Below, in pieces: positions 1-8,869 of a stretch of 64,000 bases of DNA. Source of the stretch: Candidatus Marinarcus aquaticus (GTDB lineage: Bacteria; Campylobacterota; Campylobacteria; Campylobacterales; Arcobacteraceae). The DNA is taken from the NCBI RefSeq assembly GCF_004116335.1, contig NZ_PDKN01000008.1, positions 1-64,000 of the forward strand, read 5' to 3'. Below the pieces are notes generated by a model. The model ran no database searches. It was not told the origin of the DNA and saw nothing but the letters and a program-made list of their open reading frames with translations. Position 1 is the stretch's first letter. Each line of letters begins with the position of its first letter. A program made the position numbers and the translations under genes.

Positions 1-117
1 TGCTGGTGGCTATAGAGAAGTGGAAATACCCAGCTCCATTCCGAACCTGGAAGTCAAGCACTTCATCGCTGATAATACTGCACCTTTCAGGTGTGGAAAC
101 GTAAGCCGCTGCCAGCT
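1..117 (+). rRNA. rrf: 5S ribosomal RNA (5' end at or just before window edge)
   Basis: The sequence has the typical 5S layout: a GAACCTGGAAGTCAAGC-type loop B/C block near position 43-60 and a 3' end GCTGCCAGC that pairs with the GCTGGTGG at the left edge to form helix I. It is the last gene of an rRNA operon whose 16S and 23S genes lie outside the window. The first one or two bases may be missing. A 75-codon open frame that overlaps it is not a gene. Confidence 0.92.
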
Positions 118-348
118 TTGAGTATTTGTGCTAAAAAAGATTTGCATCTTTTTCAGGGACAAATTTTATTTACAGGCTTAGTTTTAGACATCATCAGATG
201 TTTAACCCTAGGCCTTTTTTTATGTCTGCATTTTACTGCTTTATTGTGTCTTACTACTCCAATCTATTATTTACTACACAAATTCTTTCTATTGTACAAT
301 ATACTATTTGGATTTTAAGATAGGTTAGGTGATTTTCTGAAAGTGAAA
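118..348. other. Intergenic region after 5S rRNA
   Basis: No gene is supported here. An AT-rich hairpin (AAAAAGAT / ATCTTTTT, 134-153, loop TTGC) lies shortly after the 5S gene and may help end the rRNA transcript. A T-run follows CCTAGGCC near 210-221. The minus-strand operon ends at 349, so this is a convergent space. Confidence 0.4.
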
Positions 349-606
349 TCAGTTTATACGTTTCTCTTTTTTATTGTTTGTATACCATTTATATAAACCA
401 AATAAGCTGATGACTATCCAAAAGAATTCTATGATGACTGAAGCCAGATTCCAATTGTATGTTAAAGAGTAAAGAATCATTAATGAGCCCAAGGCATTTA
501 GAAATGAATACCCAAAACCGTTTGCATTGATTCTCTCTAATTGTAAAAGTAAATAGGTAAGTACCACAATAGATACACCAATTACTCCTATAATATTAAT
601 CCACAT
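349..606 (-). CDS. Small inner-membrane protein (CBU_0592-like)
   Basis: An 85-residue protein with three hydrophobic segments (about residues 3-22, 32-50 and 54-72) and a short basic C-terminus. Size and pattern resemble the CBU_0592 family of small integral membrane proteins, whose function is unknown. The start overlaps the 3' end of the YihY-family gene by 11 bases, so it is the last gene of the minus-strand operon that begins with bcp. No catalytic motif is seen; the family call is from general resemblance only. Confidence 0.6.
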   Translation of the reverse strand: MWINIIGVIGVSIVVLTYLLLQLERINANGFGYSFLNALGSLMILYSLTYNWNLASVIIEFFWIVISLFGLYKWYTNNKKEKRIN

Positions 607-1411
607 GTGTATTTGTTTTAAATCGATGACTTAAGGCTTTGATATTGAGCTGATGACACAGTTTTACTCCATATAAATAGATAATCCAAGAGATGTATAT
701 CCAAAAGAAGAAAAACAACAACGTTGCCAGTGAGCCATAAATGGTTGTATAGGTTTTATTATAAACCACATAGTAGACAAATAGGTTTTTAGTAACGCTG
801 AGCGTTACAAGTGTTAGAAATGAACTTATAAGAGCTGCTTTATTATCGATGTATCGATTGACCGTTAATTTAAATAATCCAAAGAAAATAATCCACGCAA
901 AACAAAAAGAGAGTAAGAAATTAAAAAATGCATTGTCAAACAAAGCAATCATAACTAAATAAGCAACAAATAAAATAGGAAATACCAATATAAATGATAG
1001 ATAAAAGAAAAACGAAGCATAAATCGATTTTCGTTTTGCTTTGTGAATTTTATTGACAATGTATTCAAAGTCTTTAAAAAACATGGTAAATACAAACAGC
1101 ATGTAAATAATACCAATTGAACCTAAGTGATTTGAGTTTGAAATGAAATTCTCAATTTGTGTGATGAATTGTTTGGAGTGCGTAGGGTTTAATAACTCTA
1201 AGATATATTGCATAAAGATTTCAATGTAGTTGTCAAACTGAGGTAAGCTTGATACTATGGAAATAGCTAAAGCAATAATGGGAAGAATAGAGAAAATAGT
1301 GAAAAAACTTAAGCTGGCTGCATAATACGTGGTGTCGTCATTAAAAAACGAATCCAATGCAGATATCAGCTTTTGAAAAGGAGTTTTTTCGACTCTTTTC
1401 TCTTTTTTCAT
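596..1411 (-). CDS. YihY/BrkB-family inner-membrane protein
   Basis: A 271-residue polytopic membrane protein with about six membrane helices. The N-terminal part (DDTTYYAASLSFFTIFSILP) carries the A-x-SL-F-ff-SilP signature of the YihY/virulence factor BrkB family. The C-terminal half has the W-I-x-W-I-I-YLYG type end helix of the family. Some members were misnamed ribonuclease BN; the biochemical role is not established. It starts directly after the glcD stop and overlaps the next small gene, so it is cotranscribed with both. A short basic tail follows the last helix. Confidence 0.88.
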   Translation of the reverse strand: MKKEKRVEKTPFQKLISALDSFFNDDTTYYAASLSFFTIFSILPIIALAISIVSSLPQFDNYIEIFMQYILELLNPTHSKQFITQIENFISNSNHLGSIGIIYMLFVFTMFFKDFEYIVNKIHKAKRKSIYASFFFYLSFILVFPILFVAYLVMIALFDNAFFNFLLSFCFAWIIFFGLFKLTVNRYIDNKAALISSFLTLVTLSVTKNLFVYYVVYNKTYTTIYGSLATLLFFFFWIYISWIIYLYGVKLCHQLNIKALSHRFKTNTHVD

Positions 1412-2800
1412 TTAAAGTCCCATTTTAAATGGATTTAAAATATTATTGGGGTCAAATGCTTTTTTGATGCTTTTAAAGAGTTCCATCTCAGCTTGGTTAA
1501 AAGCGATGTTCATAAATGGAGCTTTTGATAATCCAATACCGTGTTCACCTGAAAGTGTACCTCCCATATCAACAACCAGTTGAAAAATCTCTTCGATGGC
1601 TTTGTGTCCATCGGCCATCTCTTGTTCATTGTTTTTATCTTTAACCATGACATTAACATGGATGTTTCCATCTCCAGAGTGTCCAAAACATGGTGCTTTT
1701 AAACCATATTTATCGGCAATTTTGTAAATCTCTTCAAGAGCTTCTGGCAGTTTACTTCTTGGAACTGAAATATCTTCATTGAGTTTTTTAGTACCGTACA
1801 CCATGGTTGCAGGACTTGCATTTTTACGTGCAAACCAGAGTTTATCTGCCTCTTCATCACTTTGAGCTACGATAAAGCCATTGGAACCATTATCTTTAAA
1901 AGATTGTTTGAGTGTTTCAAGTTGTGAAGTGATTTCAGCTTCAGATGAACCATCCACATCTCCCACTAAAATACCACCTGCATTTTGTGGCAGGTCAATA
2001 TCTGGGAATTTTTGTTTGAGAGCATCAATCACTAAGGCATCTAAAAACTCCATCGCCACTGGGTTCGCTCCAGCTGCAAGTGATTTAAATACTGCATTCA
2101 TCGCTTTGGTTACATCAGGAAAAATACCCATGTATGTTTTTTTCAATTTTGGTTTAGGAATAAGTTTCAAGGTAATTTGAGTAATAACCGCCAATGTTCC
2201 TTCTGAAGCAATCAAAATACCTGCAGTGTTATATCCTGCTACATCTTTAATGGTCTTTTTACCTGCAGTGATGATCTCTCCGTTTGGAAGTACGGCTCGT
2301 AAAGCGACAACGTAATCTTTTGTAATACCATATTTAGCCGCTCTCATACCACCTGCATTTTCAGCAACATTGCCACCTAAAGTACAGTACATCTCGCTTG
2401 CTGGATCTGGTGGGTAAAAAAGTCCTACAGCTTCAGCTGCTTTTTGAAAATCCATATTGATAACACCTGGTTGTACAATCCCAAGCATGTTTTCCATATC
2501 AATTTCAAGGATTTGATTCATGTGTCTTTCAAGTGAAAGAATGATTCCTCCATTCGCAGGAAGCGCACCACCTGTAAAACAAGAACCTGCACCTCGCGGA
2601 ACGATAATGATTTTATGTTCGTTACAATATTTTAAAATATTTGATACATCTTGTTCATCTCTTGGAAAAACCACGGCATCAGGTTCAAATCGTTCTCTTG
2701 TTGCATCATAACAGTATGCAATGAGGTGTGCTTTGTCTGATTTGACATTCTCAACTCCAACAATGCTTTTAAAATGATTTAAGTGTTTATTGTCTAACAT
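1412..2800 (-). CDS. glcD: FAD-linked oxidase, glycolate/D-lactate dehydrogenase subunit GlcD-like
   Basis: 462 residues with an N-terminal FAD_binding_4 domain (VPRGAGSCFTGG around residues 67-78, LGGNVAENAGG around 141-151) and a C-terminal FAD-oxidase domain ending in GHSGDGNIHVNV, SGEHGIG and the terminal DPNNILNPFKMG motif. It probably oxidises a 2-hydroxy acid such as glycolate or D-lactate and passes electrons to the respiratory chain; the substrate cannot be read from sequence. No separate GlcE or GlcF gene is adjacent. Its start lies inside the 3' end of the PgbA-like gene (14-base overlap), so translation is coupled. Confidence 0.9.
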   Translation of the reverse strand: MLDNKHLNHFKSIVGVENVKSDKAHLIAYCYDATRERFEPDAVVFPRDEQDVSNILKYCNEHKIIIVPRGAGSCFTGGALPANGGIILSLERHMNQILEIDMENMLGIVQPGVINMDFQKAAEAVGLFYPPDPASEMYCTLGGNVAENAGGMRAAKYGITKDYVVALRAVLPNGEIITAGKKTIKDVAGYNTAGILIASEGTLAVITQITLKLIPKPKLKKTYMGIFPDVTKAMNAVFKSLAAGANPVAMEFLDALVIDALKQKFPDIDLPQNAGGILVGDVDGSSEAEITSQLETLKQSFKDNGSNGFIVAQSDEEADKLWFARKNASPATMVYGTKKLNEDISVPRSKLPEALEEIYKIADKYGLKAPCFGHSGDGNIHVNVMVKDKNNEQEMADGHKAIEEIFQLVVDMGGTLSGEHGIGLSKAPFMNIAFNQAEMELFKSIKKAFDPNNILNPFKMGL

Positions 2801-3857
2801 CCGTTAATCCTAAAAGATTCATATAGTATGCTTCATAATTCTCTTGGTGTGTTTTTTGACCATCTGCAAGTTTCAAGTCCTCATTGAGGTACTCTTCTTC
2901 AGTTTGCTCATTGGCACCCACTAAGTCTTTAATGATGTCAATGTAACCATCAAAATCGATATCCCAGAATGCTTTGTCAATCTCTGCAACTCGCGTATAA
3001 AATGGCAGTTGTTCATCATTGTTTGAGTAAAGAACAGGATATGAGTGTAAGACTGAAAATGTTTTTGCATCCACCACATAGACTTGACTGTTTACAACAA
3101 AAAATATGGTACCAATGTTTTGGAATTTACTGAATTTAATAAATGTCTTTTTTGAAGGCAATGGTTCATTTTCAAGTTTTAAGTGCGTTGCAAAAATATC
3201 TGAATGTAAAAAGTTATTCTTTTTGAATTTTTCTCTTACCACACTGAAACTTTGTGAGGTGGGTGCAATTAAAAGTGAAGCGTCATACAAGTAGTTCAGA
3301 ATAAAAGTGTCACCATTGGCACTTTTTCTGTTGGTTGTAGGAATAGCGTCTTGCTCTAAATCGTCAAATTGTGAGAGTCGTAAAACAGAGTAGCTTTCAT
3401 TACTGTTTATTACATGTGCATTGTTTACAATCACCGATTTCCCATCTTCATATGTGTGTACGACAATACCACTTTGACCTTTTTTAAGGTTTGCTATATT
3501 GATTTTTGCTTCATTGTTAGAAACATCATATATTTTTGTGTATTGGATGTCAAACGAAGGAATCGTAACCTCTTTTTTTGCATTTAAAAATTTACTGACT
3601 TTAGGTTGAACATCTGTAAATGTATAGGTATAGTTTAAACCCTTTTTAGAAGAACTCACTTGAATATCTTTGATATTCCACCCTTTTTCTTTCATCTCAA
3701 TAACACTGAATGTCGAGTTACACTCACCTCCATCAAGTGTTGTTGTTTCAATCGTTCCTGGAGATAACCAGTCTTTTTTATAACATATTGTCTCTTTTGC
3801 TTGAAGTGACAGTGTAACAAACAAAGATGCACAAAGCAGTAATATTTTGTTTTTCAT
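2787..3857 (-). CDS. Secreted protein with PgbA-type N-terminal domain
   Basis: 356 residues beginning with a clear Sec signal peptide (MKNKILLLCASLFVTLSLQA). The mature N-terminus (ETICYKKDWLSPGTIETT) and the following region resemble the plasminogen-binding N-terminal domain named after Helicobacter PgbA/PgbB, a domain widespread in Campylobacterota including free-living species; binding of plasminogen should not be assumed here. The C-terminal part contains a DIDFDGYIDIIKD stretch that looks like an EF-hand-like Ca-binding loop. The gene sits 8 bases after bcp and overlaps glcD. Confidence 0.7.
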   Translation of the reverse strand: MKNKILLLCASLFVTLSLQAKETICYKKDWLSPGTIETTTLDGGECNSTFSVIEMKEKGWNIKDIQVSSSKKGLNYTYTFTDVQPKVSKFLNAKKEVTIPSFDIQYTKIYDVSNNEAKINIANLKKGQSGIVVHTYEDGKSVIVNNAHVINSNESYSVLRLSQFDDLEQDAIPTTNRKSANGDTFILNYLYDASLLIAPTSQSFSVVREKFKKNNFLHSDIFATHLKLENEPLPSKKTFIKFSKFQNIGTIFFVVNSQVYVVDAKTFSVLHSYPVLYSNNDEQLPFYTRVAEIDKAFWDIDFDGYIDIIKDLVGANEQTEEEYLNEDLKLADGQKTHQENYEAYYMNLLGLTDVRQ

Positions 3858-3865
3858 TTTATTCC

Positions 3866-4372
3866 TTATTTTGATTGTAATTCTTTTAATGTCTCTTTAA
3901 CAACGTCTACGTGAAGGACTTCTACCGTTTCACCTTTGACTTTTTTCTTCTTTCGAACGTTGACTTTTTCCCAAGCTGCTGCAATTTTTCCTTCAGGATT
4001 GATAATAAAGGTGCTTCTTACAACACCCATAGACTCTCGTCCCATGAACTTTTTAAGTTGCCATACACCATACGCTTCACACACTTTTTTATCTTCATCT
4101 GCTAAAAGTGTGATATCCAGTGATTGCTTTTCTATAAAGTTTCTGTGTTTAGCAGGTGTGTCAGGACTGACACCCAAAATCAACGCATCTAAGCCTTCAA
4201 AGTCTGGCATTGCAGCAGTAAAGTCGCAAGCTTCTGTGGTACAACCAGGTGTGTTGTCCCGAGGATAAAAATATAATACAATCCATTTTCCCGCTAAATC
4301 TCTCAGACAAATTTCAACATCATCTTGATTGGGAATACAAAACTCTGGAGCTTTTGTTCCAACTTCTAACAT
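3866..4372 (-). CDS. bcp: Thioredoxin-dependent peroxiredoxin, Bcp type
   Basis: 168 residues of the AhpC/TSA thioredoxin fold. The active-site block PGCTTEACDF gives peroxidatic Cys44 and resolving Cys49, the arrangement of the atypical 2-Cys Bcp/PrxQ subfamily. It reduces hydrogen peroxide and organic hydroperoxides in the cytoplasm using thioredoxin. It is slightly longer than most Bcp proteins because of a lysine-rich insertion (RKKKKVKGE) near the C-terminus. It is the first gene of the minus-strand operon that continues through the PgbA-like gene, glcD and yihY. Confidence 0.93.
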   Translation of the reverse strand: MLEVGTKAPEFCIPNQDDVEICLRDLAGKWIVLYFYPRDNTPGCTTEACDFTAAMPDFEGLDALILGVSPDTPAKHRNFIEKQSLDITLLADEDKKVCEAYGVWQLKKFMGRESMGVVRSTFIINPEGKIAAAWEKVNVRKKKKVKGETVEVLHVDVVKETLKELQSK

Positions 4373-4473
4373 ATTATTTCCTTTTTATTAGTCCCAATAA
4401 AAAGGGACCGTATTATTTCTTTCTTCTTTTTAGTATAGGAAATAAATTCCTATTAAAAGAAGCAAAACCTAAA

Positions 4474-4493
4474 GAGCCTCAGAAGAGGCTTTA
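4474..4493 (-). terminator. Hairpin terminator after cmoA
   Basis: AGCCTC / GAGGCT inverted repeat (4476-4481 with 4486-4491, loop AGAA), extended by a G-T and an A-T pair. It begins directly after the cmoA stop codon and ends the tlyA-ribF-cmoA transcript. The T-run is weak (TCTTTAGGTTTT), so efficiency is uncertain. Confidence 0.6.
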
Positions 4494-4495
4494 AT

Positions 4496-5203
4496 TTATT
4501 TGATGGCAATAAACGTTGCAAAATTCACCCACTTAAAAAGGGTTTCACAGTGTGAAAATCCTGCATCTTCTATCATTTGTCTGTTCTCCTCTTCACTGTA
4601 AGGAATCAAAACATTTTCTAACGCTTCTCTTTTTTGAGCAATCTCAAATTCAGAGTAACCTTGTGTTTTTTTAAATTTATAATACTCATCAATAGACTGT
4701 TTATTGAGTGTTTTATTGGATGAAATCACTTTTTCACTGAATATAAACACTCCGCCACTCTCTAAAGAATCATAAATTTTTTGAACCAGCTTCTCTCGAT
4801 GCAGTGGGCGAATAAATTGCAGTGTATAGTTTGAGATAATCAACTTTGCATCTTCTAATGCAATGTCGTGAATATCTCCTTCAATAAACTCAATTGCTAC
4901 ACCAAAAGCTTTTGCTTTGTTTTTAGCTCGGTTGAGCATGGCATTTGAGTTATCAATCCCAATAAGTTGCAACTCTTTATCACAATGTTTTGCAAGTTCA
5001 ATCAGTGTTGAAGCAGTTGAACAACCTAAATCATACACTTTATCATTGTTCTCTAAAAAATTCAAAGCAAAATTGATGGTCAATCGTTGCATCTCTTTGT
5101 AGTATGGAACAGAACGGTTGAGCATGTCATCAAAAACGGATGCAACCTCTTCATCAAACTCAAATTGTTTGGTTATAGATTTTTCAAATACTTTATCTAT
5201 CAT
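4496..5203 (-). CDS. cmoA: Carboxy-S-adenosyl-L-methionine synthase
   Basis: 235 residues with a class I SAM-binding fold: glycine motif [15 protein letters not shown] near residues 57-71 and acidic GIDNSN at the end of the second strand. N-terminal features ([19 protein letters not shown]) match CmoA, which makes carboxy-SAM from prephenate and SAM for the CmoB step of tRNA wobble uridine modification. It is third in the tlyA-ribF-cmoA order known from Campylobacter. A terminator hairpin follows the stop codon. No cmoB is seen in the window. Confidence 0.88.
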   Translation of the reverse strand: MIDKVFEKSITKQFEFDEEVASVFDDMLNRSVPYYKEMQRLTINFALNFLENNDKVYDLGCSTASTLIELAKHCDKELQLIGIDNSNAMLNRAKNKAKAFGVAIEFIEGDIHDIALEDAKLIISNYTLQFIRPLHREKLVQKIYDSLESGGVFIFSEKVISSNKTLNKQSIDEYYKFKKTQGYSEFEIAQKREALENVLIPYSEEENRQMIEDAGFSHCETLFKWVNFATFIAIK

Positions 5204-5258
5204 CTTAATATTGTATCGAATTGAAAGTTATATTCATATAATTTTTTTGCACACTGAA

Positions 5259-6080
5259 TCATTTTTGAAAATAGTTTTTAACATCAATAATGTCTTGGTC
5301 AATTTGAAGTTTCAAGTCTTCAAAGGAATCAAACTTTTGATTGTCTCGTATTTTTTCAAAAAACTTGATCTGCACCTCTTTCCTGTGGTTGGTTAAGTTC
5401 TTGTCCAATATGTGAGTCTCTATAGCAAAAGAACCATCGGTGGTTACTCTGTGACCTAAGAAAGTAATCGATTCATAACTTTGTTTTTCTACGATGGTTT
5501 TGGTGGCATAAACCCCTTCATTGGGAAGCAAATAATCCTCAACTTTTAAGTTGATTGTGGGCACAAAACTTTTTGAACCAAGCCCTTGACCTTTGACTTG
5601 AACACCATCGATGGTATATTTTCTGCCAAGCAAAGTGTTGGCTGTGAGGAAATCTCCTTTGACAATATATTCTCGAATGATTCTTGAGTGTACGGGAATA
5701 TTATTGATACACACTTCATTAATCACCACTACTTCCCCATGAAAGAGCTCTTTGAGTTCACTGATACAGTGAGTTCTATTCGCACCAAAACAAAAGTCAA
5801 ATCCCACTACAATTTTTCGCATGTTGGGAAACTCTTCATTTAAAAGTGCCATAAACTCTTTGCCTTGTAAGTGTTTAATACTTTGTAAATCGTAATAGTA
5901 TATCGGGTAGGAGGTGAAAGCTTCTCGTTTGGTTTTGGGGGTTAAGTTGGCATATCCGGTCTCTATAACAACTATAGCACCATTTTTTGTTAAGTTTGCA
6001 AAGAGTGTTTGATGCGCCATGTGCATGCCATCAAAACCACCAATGGCAATTGAGGTGATACTTTTTTTATCGACTAACAT
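5259..6080 (-). CDS. ribF: Bifunctional riboflavin kinase / FAD synthetase
   Basis: 273 residues from the preferred start. The N-terminal adenylyltransferase domain shows AIGGFDGMHMAHQTLF (the GxFDGxHxGH motif), and the C-terminal flavokinase domain carries the PTINLKVEDYLLPNEGVYAT block. It converts riboflavin to FMN and FMN to FAD. A longer frame opens at 6140, but that start lies inside tlyA; the ATG at 6080 has an AGGAG Shine-Dalgarno and sits 8 bases after the tlyA stop, so it is chosen. Operon with tlyA and cmoA. Confidence 0.92.
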   Translation of the reverse strand: MLVDKKSITSIAIGGFDGMHMAHQTLFANLTKNGAIVVIETGYANLTPKTKREAFTSYPIYYYDLQSIKHLQGKEFMALLNEEFPNMRKIVVGFDFCFGANRTHCISELKELFHGEVVVINEVCINNIPVHSRIIREYIVKGDFLTANTLLGRKYTIDGVQVKGQGLGSKSFVPTINLKVEDYLLPNEGVYATKTIVEKQSYESITFLGHRVTTDGSFAIETHILDKNLTNHRKEVQIKFFEKIRDNQKFDSFEDLKLQIDQDIIDVKNYFQK

Positions 6081-6087
6081 GTTTCTC

Positions 6088-6798
6088 CTACTGCTTAATA
6101 AAGTAAAGAAGCTCTTCTTGGTTGCCCTCTTTACCTTCAAGTTGACTCAAACTGTGATATTGAAGTGTCCAATTCAATTTTCTGGTCGCTTCTATAAAAG
6201 TGCTTCGTGCTTTTTCAATCGCTTTGGCATCTTTTACGACCCCTTTTTTATCACGTTTGATATGGTTACCCACTTCAAATTGGGGTTTAAATAAAATGAT
6301 AATCTCATGACTGCTCAGTTCATTAATTGCATCTAAAATATGATGCAAACTGATGAATGAAACATCACAGGTCACCAGTTCAAAAGGCGTTTGTGCTTTG
6401 AAGTTTCGAATATCGCACTGCTCATGAAATGAGATTTTGGCATGATATTTGATACTCTCATGCAATTGATTGCTTCCCACATCAACACAAGTGACACTCT
6501 CAACCTCTTTTTCTAAAAGTATTTGCGTAAAACCACCTGTACTTGAACCAATGTCAAGGGCTTTTTTACCTTTGATATCTAGAGGAATCTCTTCGAGGAA
6601 ATATTTTAACTTATACGCGGCTCTGGAGACATAAAGTTGCTCTTCAAGCAGTTCAATGGTATGCGTTTGTTCCACATTAAATGATGGTTTTGTTATAATC
6701 TCACCATTGACTTTAACTTTTGATGTTTTTATCAGCTCACACGCTTTATTTCTGCTTTGTACATCATGGTTTTTTGTTAAAAATATATCCAATCTCAT
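6088..6798 (-). CDS. tlyA: TlyA-family rRNA 2'-O-methyltransferase
   Basis: 236 residues. An N-terminal S4 RNA-binding domain (RLDIFLTKNHDVQSRNKACE... KVKVNG) is followed by an FtsJ-like methyltransferase with motif I ALDIGSSTGGFTQILLEK and a TCDVSFIS block. TlyA enzymes methylate ribose 2'-OH groups of 16S and/or 23S rRNA, which affects capreomycin sensitivity and in Campylobacter also fitness traits. It starts the tlyA-ribF-cmoA operon and is divergent from the YigZ-like gene with only 14 bases between starts. Confidence 0.92.
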   Translation of the reverse strand: MRLDIFLTKNHDVQSRNKACELIKTSKVKVNGEIITKPSFNVEQTHTIELLEEQLYVSRAAYKLKYFLEEIPLDIKGKKALDIGSSTGGFTQILLEKEVESVTCVDVGSNQLHESIKYHAKISFHEQCDIRNFKAQTPFELVTCDVSFISLHHILDAINELSSHEIIILFKPQFEVGNHIKRDKKGVVKDAKAIEKARSTFIEATRKLNWTLQYHSLSQLEGKEGNQEELLYFIKQ

Positions 6799-6812
6799 AG
6801 GCGGTATTATAG

Positions 6813-7385
6813 TTGAAATTTGTTCAAAAAGAGTTTAGTTCAGTTTTTGAAGAGAAGAAGTCCAAATTCATTGCACATCTGTTTCCGTATGTGATGTTTG
6901 ATGACGTGATGCAACGATTAAAAACAGAACACCCCAAAGCCAGACATCATGTCTATGCCTACCGATATCTTAATGAGTTTGAACAAATTGTTGAAAACAG
7001 CAGTGATGATGGTGAACCAAAAGGCACCAGTGGAAAACCAAGTCTGAATGTGCTTGCAGGACAAGAGCTGATTAACACAGGTGTCATAATTGTGCGATAT
7101 TTTGGTGGAATAAAACTTGGAACAGGTGGACTTGTACGCGCTTACAGTGATGCAGTCAATGCCGTCATTAATGAGAGTGAACTTTATATGTATGAAAAAA
7201 AAGAAGAAGCATTGCTTCAAATGGATTACAGTATGCTTTCACAAATAGAGTATCTTCTTAACCAACTTGAAATTGAGGTTATTCATAAAGTTTTTGAACA
7301 AGATGTGACGCTCACACTTTCGGCCACTGAAGAAAAATTGGAACAATTACAAAAAGAATTGCCATTAAATGTCAAATTTAAGTGA
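6813..7385 (+). CDS. yigZ: YigZ/IMPACT family protein
   Basis: 190 residues. The N-terminal UPF0029/IMPACT domain shows FEEKKSKFIAHLFP, ARHHVYAYRY and the SSDDGEPKGTSGKP signature, then YFGGIKLGTGGLVRAYSDA. The C-terminal DUF1949-like ferredoxin-fold domain follows. The bacterial family has no proven reaction, although the fold suggests nucleic-acid or ribosome binding. The start codon is TTG at 6813, supported by homology of MKFVQKEFSSVFEEKKSKF to family N-termini and by the close divergent tlyA gene. Confidence 0.88.
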   Translation: MKFVQKEFSSVFEEKKSKFIAHLFPYVMFDDVMQRLKTEHPKARHHVYAYRYLNEFEQIVENSSDDGEPKGTSGKPSLNVLAGQELINTGVIIVRYFGGIKLGTGGLVRAYSDAVNAVINESELYMYEKKEEALLQMDYSMLSQIEYLLNQLEIEVIHKVFEQDVTLTLSATEEKLEQLQKELPLNVKFK

Positions 7386-7393
7386 TTTTTCTC

Positions 7394-7422
7394 TTGCATA
7401 ATTTATAAAATTGTATTATAAT
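7394..7422 (+). promoter_or_regulatory. Sigma-70 type promoter for the secretin gene
   Basis: TTGCAT (7394-7399), a 17-base spacer and TATAAT (7417-7422). Transcription would start near 7429, about 28 bases before the secretin ATG, with an AAGGGG ribosome-binding site between. Confidence 0.65.
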
Positions 7423-7456
7423 TGTGTTGTTTTTAAAACAATCATAAAGGGGATGA

Positions 7457-8869
7457 ATGAATTTGAGGAAGTCCGCGCTCTCTTTTCTTCTGATGATTCA
7501 AACACTCCTTTACTCTTCTCCTTCTGAAAAAATTAAAATCAATTTCACTGACTTAAGCATACAAGAACTCATTCATATCACCTCCAAACAAATAGATAAA
7601 AACATATTGATAATTGACTCTGTCCAAGGCAACGTAGATTTTGTTTCCAACCAACAATTGAACCCTTCTGAACTTTTTAATCTATTAAAAATGGTATTGG
7701 AATCAAAAGGTTATGCCATAAAATTGGATAAGGGTATTTATAAGGTCATTCAAAAACAAACAAAGAACAATCATAAGAAAAGTGTTGAAATTATCAGTTT
7801 AAATAATGCCGATGTAGAAACGGTATTTCCCGTACTTGAAGAACTGCTCCAACATCGATTTAAAAACAAACAACTTTTTGTATCAAAAGATAACAGCAGT
7901 AATGCGCTTGTTCTCTTAGGACTTCAAGAAGATATTGCATTAGCTAAAGAGATTATCACGGAATTAGACCATGAAAAGTACCAAGTCTATGTGGAAGCAA
8001 AAATTGTGGAACAAAGTGAACTTAAAACAAAAAGTTTAGGTTTAAAGTATGGATTGAGTGGTTTGGATGTTTCAGGCAATACCATTTTCTCTTTGGGTGC
8101 CAATTTAGGTGGCGTAAGCAATGCGGTTAATGAGAGTATTTTTTCACTTTTTTCCTTTGAAACCAAGACATTGCAATCTGCTATTTCTTTGGGTGCAACG
8201 TTGAACTTTTTAAATGAGAACCAAGTCATTGATATTGTTTCTCAACCCTCCATTTTATGTATGAATAATAAAGAATCGATTATTTATGTAGGGGAGACAA
8301 AATCGTTTCAAACGGGTTCAACCACAACCGATGGGGGTACGACCAATAACAGTTTTCAAAGAGAAGACATTGGACTGACTCTGAAAATCAAACCTCGTGT
8401 CTCTAATGAACAAAAAGTAGTTTTAGATATACAAGCCATACAAGAAGATGCAAAAGAGCTGCAACAAGGACAAGTCAATCCTGATACCACTAAAAAAGAG
8501 GTGAAAACCACGGCCATTGTATCCAATGGAGAGAGTGTTATATTGGGTGGTTTGATAAAAAATAAACAGACGCAAGTCAATACAGAAGTTCCCATTTTAT
8601 CAGATATCCCACTGTTAGGAAACCTTTTTAAAGACACTAAAAATGCCAAAGATCGTATCAATTTAGTGGTGATATTAACTCCATATATTGTGCCCAGTTC
8701 AAAGAATTTAACGCAAGTCACACAAGAGTTGAGCAGTTTAAAAGCACTTCAAAAAAAGTTTGCAAAAAAATTAGAAGAGAACTTACAAGAAGAGAAGACA
8801 ACAACGGCTGTAAACTCTGTAAAAGTGCATCAACAACATTTACAGCAGTTGGGTTTAGCTTATGAGTAA
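7457..8869 (+). CDS. Secretin (GspD/PilQ family outer-membrane channel protein)
   Basis: 470 residues with an N-terminal signal sequence. An N0/STN-like domain (INFTDLSIQELIHIT, residues about 25-95) and one N1-type domain (VEIISLNNADVETVFPVLEEL) precede the secretin core, which shows the VSNGESVILGGLIKNK and VPILSDIPLLGNLF signature. Secretins form multimeric outer-membrane pores for type II secretion, type IV pili or related systems. No ATPase, inner-membrane or pseudopilin gene is adjacent, so its machinery must be elsewhere. The ATG at 7457 is favoured over one at 7453 (out of frame). It overlaps the convergent HNH gene by 10 bases. Confidence 0.87.
   Translation: MNLRKSALSFLLMIQTLLYSSPSEKIKINFTDLSIQELIHITSKQIDKNILIIDSVQGNVDFVSNQQLNPSELFNLLKMVLESKGYAIKLDKGIYKVIQKQTKNNHKKSVEIISLNNADVETVFPVLEELLQHRFKNKQLFVSKDNSSNALVLLGLQEDIALAKEIITELDHEKYQVYVEAKIVEQSELKTKSLGLKYGLSGLDVSGNTIFSLGANLGGVSNAVNESIFSLFSFETKTLQSAISLGATLNFLNENQVIDIVSQPSILCMNNKESIIYVGETKSFQTGSTTTDGGTTNNSFQREDIGLTLKIKPRVSNEQKVVLDIQAIQEDAKELQQGQVNPDTTKKEVKTTAIVSNGESVILGGLIKNKQTQVNTEVPILSDIPLLGNLFKDTKNAKDRINLVVILTPYIVPSSKNLTQVTQELSSLKALQKKFAKKLEENLQEEKTTTAVNSVKVHQQHLQQLGLAYE

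Noticed and set aside
91-318. 75-codon open frame at the left end
   Set aside because: It begins inside the 5S rRNA gene and has low-complexity hydrophobic content without a ribosome-binding site.
6081-6140. Upstream start for ribF
   Set aside because: It lies inside tlyA, and the downstream ATG at 6080 has a strong AGGAG and starts the conserved domain.
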